NCBI GenBank assembly: GCA_023432805.1
Contig: JAEYUG010000114.1
Span: 1-7,319 of the forward strand
DNA length: 7,319 nucleotides
Source: Bacteroidota bacterium
GTDB lineage: Bacteria > Bacteroidota > Ignavibacteria > SZUA-365
Direction of reading: 5' to 3'
This document shows positions 6,351-7,319 of the stretch, piece by piece. The position numbers and the translations under genes were made by a program. Position 1 is the stretch's first letter; each line of letters opens with the position of its first letter. Under the pieces are notes generated by a model that was not told the DNA's origin, did no database searches, and was given only the letters and a program-made list of their open reading frames with translations.

Positions 6351-6755
6351 ATGTCGAACATCATCGACATCGAGGGCATTGGCGACACCTATGCCGAGAA
6401 ACTGCGCACCGCCGGTATCAACACCGTCGATGTTCTGCTGGAGAAGGGCGCCACACCCCAGGGACGCACAACGCTTGAAGAATCCACCGGCATCGCGCAC
6501 AAGCTGATCCTCAAGTGGGTCAACCATGCCGATCTGTTCCGCATCAACGGTGTGGCCGGACAATATGCCGAGCTGCTCGAGGCCTCCGGCGTCGACACCG
6601 TGCCGGAGCTTGCGATGCGGAATGCAGAGAACCTGCATGAGAAAATGAAGACCGTCAATGCCGAGAAGCACCTCGTCACCCGCGATCCCTCGCTCGACGA
6701 GATCACGCGCTGGGTCGCTGAAGCGAAGACCCTCCCGCGCAAGGTCATGTATTGA
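6351..6755 (+). CDS. DUF4332 protein, tandem helix-hairpin-helix
   Basis: A small cytoplasmic protein of 134 aa that covers the DUF4332 family from end to end. The first helix-hairpin-helix unit is at residues 8-32 (EGIGDTYAEKLRTAGINTVDVLLEK); its GIG hairpin and the following KLRTAGI are typical of sequence-independent DNA-backbone contact. A second unit at 64-90 (RINGVAGQYAELLEASGVDTVPELA) has a degenerate GVAG hairpin. The linker TLEESTGIAHKLILKWVNHADL (41-62) and the end TRWVAEAKTLPRKVMY are also family features. The biochemical function of the family is not established; DNA binding is inferred from the fold. The start is fixed by AGGAG 6 bases upstream. The yidB-like gene follows after 27 bases, so the two are probably co-transcribed. 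Confidence 0.9.
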   Translation: MSNIIDIEGIGDTYAEKLRTAGINTVDVLLEKGATPQGRTTLEESTGIAHKLILKWVNHADLFRINGVAGQYAELLEASGVDTVPELAMRNAENLHEKMKTVNAEKHLVTRDPSLDEITRWVAEAKTLPRKVMY

Positions 6756-6782
6756 CATCACACACAAGCAAAGGAGCACATC

Positions 6783-7190
6783 ATGGGCCTGTTTGATGAT
6801 CTCGCCGGCAAGGCGGGTGCAATGATGGGCGGCGGAGGCGAGGGTAAAACCGACCTCGTCAGTTCCGTCGTTCAGATGCTTGGTTCGCAGGAAGGTGGTA
6901 TCGGCGGACTCGTCTCCTCGTTCACGAAGGGCGGCCTGGGCGACATCGTGTCGTCGTGGGTCGGCACGGGTGAAAACAAGCCGATCAATCCAGACCAGAT
7001 TACGCAGGGTCTGGGCGAAGACAAGATCAAGGAACTCGCTGGTGCGACGGGATTGAACGTCGCCGACGTGCAGCAGCAGCTCTCGTCGCTGCTGCCCGGC
7101 ATCATTGACAAGTTGACGCCCGACGGGGTTGCTCCCGAGGGCGACATGCTCGACAGGGGCCTCGACCTCCTGAAAGGTCTCGGCCGCTGA
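6783..7190 (+). CDS. YidB family protein (DUF937)
   Basis: The 135-aa product matches the YidB/DUF937 family, of which E. coli YidB (about 130 aa) is the namesake. The characteristic opening MGLFDDLAGKAGAMMGG is present, followed by a flexible glycine-rich stretch, a helix with KTDLVSSVVQMLG (22-34), and the repeat-like GGIGGLVSSFTKGGLGDIVSSWVG (38-61). The C-terminal part has the family pattern NKPINPDQITQGLG, then LAGATGLNVADVQQQLSSLLPGIIDKLTPDG (86-115). It has no signal peptide and no clear membrane segment, so it is probably cytoplasmic. The function is not established. The start is fixed by AAGGAG 6 bases before ATG 6783. It is the second gene of an operon with the DUF4332 gene and is followed by two hairpins. 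Confidence 0.93.
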   Translation: MGLFDDLAGKAGAMMGGGGEGKTDLVSSVVQMLGSQEGGIGGLVSSFTKGGLGDIVSSWVGTGENKPINPDQITQGLGEDKIKELAGATGLNVADVQQQLSSLLPGIIDKLTPDGVAPEGDMLDRGLDLLKGLGR

Positions 7191-7212
7191 CACCCAGTTG
7201 TACGGAGCATTC

Positions 7213-7247
7213 GTCACTGGTGGACGAGGGCGTCCACCGACCGTTTT
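7213..7247 (+). repeat. Palindromic intergenic repeat, copy 4 (terminator-like)
   Basis: Arms GGTGGACG (7219-7226) and CGTCCACC (7231-7238) form a perfect 8-bp stem around AGGG. GTCA precedes it, and CGACCG plus TTTT follow. It starts 29 bases after the stop of the yidB-like gene. With the T-run it could work as a weak intrinsic terminator. It shares flanks with copy 1, which lies in the opposite orientation 3.5 kb away, also downstream of a gene. Confidence 0.75.
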
Positions 7248-7257
7248 CCATGTACGA

Positions 7258-7301
7258 CGAAGGGCGATCGTGAGATCGCCCTTCGTGGTGTTCCGTTTGT
7301 T
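7258..7301 (+). terminator. Intrinsic terminator of the DUF4332-yidB operon
   Basis: A perfect 12-bp stem, CGAAGGGCGATC (7258-7269) with GATCGCCCTTCG (7274-7285), is closed by GTGA, a GNRA-type tetraloop. The T-rich tract TTCCGTTTGTT follows at 7291-7301. On the minus strand no T-run follows the stem, so it acts in the plus direction. The bases after it, to 7319, show nothing recognisable. Confidence 0.85.
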
Positions 7302-7319
7302 GCGCGTGTTGCGGGTTCG

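Noticed and set aside
6234..7217. 327-aa minus-strand open frame
   Set aside because: It is antisense to the DUF4332 and YidB-family genes, which have strong ribosome sites and clear family identity.

Overview
The window is GC-rich bacterial DNA (about 60% by eye, not computed) with dense genes and short gaps. Two things point to the Bacteroidota/Chlorobiota (FCB) superphylum. The outer-membrane receptor has a carboxypeptidase-regulatory-like domain fused ahead of its TonB plug, and RecA reads like those of that group. A high-GC lineage such as Kapabacteria, Ignavibacteria or Rhodothermota relatives is possible, but this placement is inference.

Layout. (1) Positions 1-3531, minus strand: a tightly packed cluster transcribed right to left. 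It runs from an unrecognised 236-aa protein to a Sua5/TsaC-type threonylcarbamoyl-AMP synthase, ThpR (RNA 2',3'-cyclic phosphodiesterase fold), RecA, and the first codons of a possible secreted or lipoprotein gene cut by the window edge. Gaps are 18, 7, 36 and about 3 bases, so this looks like one operon joining tRNA modification, RNA end processing and recombination. The unknown first protein ends in QVSLF after a flexible basic tail. That is a good match to the sliding-clamp-binding pentapeptide and fits a protein that works on DNA beside RecA. (2) Positions 3532-3823: an intergenic stretch holding a short dyad and three copies of a small palindromic element; two of the copies form a perfect 30-bp tandem duplication that touches the stop codon of the next gene. 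(3) Positions 3824-6118, minus strand: a 764-aa TonB-dependent receptor. No SusD, TonB/ExbBD or metal gene lies next to it. (4) Positions 6119-6350: a divergent promoter region. (5) Positions 6351-7190, plus strand: a two-gene operon encoding a DUF4332 helix-hairpin-helix protein and a YidB/DUF937-family protein, both with strong Shine-Dalgarno sites. (6) Positions 7191-7319: a fourth copy of the palindromic element followed by a strong intrinsic terminator.

Two items deserve follow-up. One is the putative clamp-binding protein at the head of the recA cluster. The other is the intergenic hairpin family (arms GTGGACG/CGTCCAC, 4-base purine-rich loop), found four times within 3.6 kb and only between genes. 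I see no defence system, CRISPR array, transposase, tRNA or rRNA.
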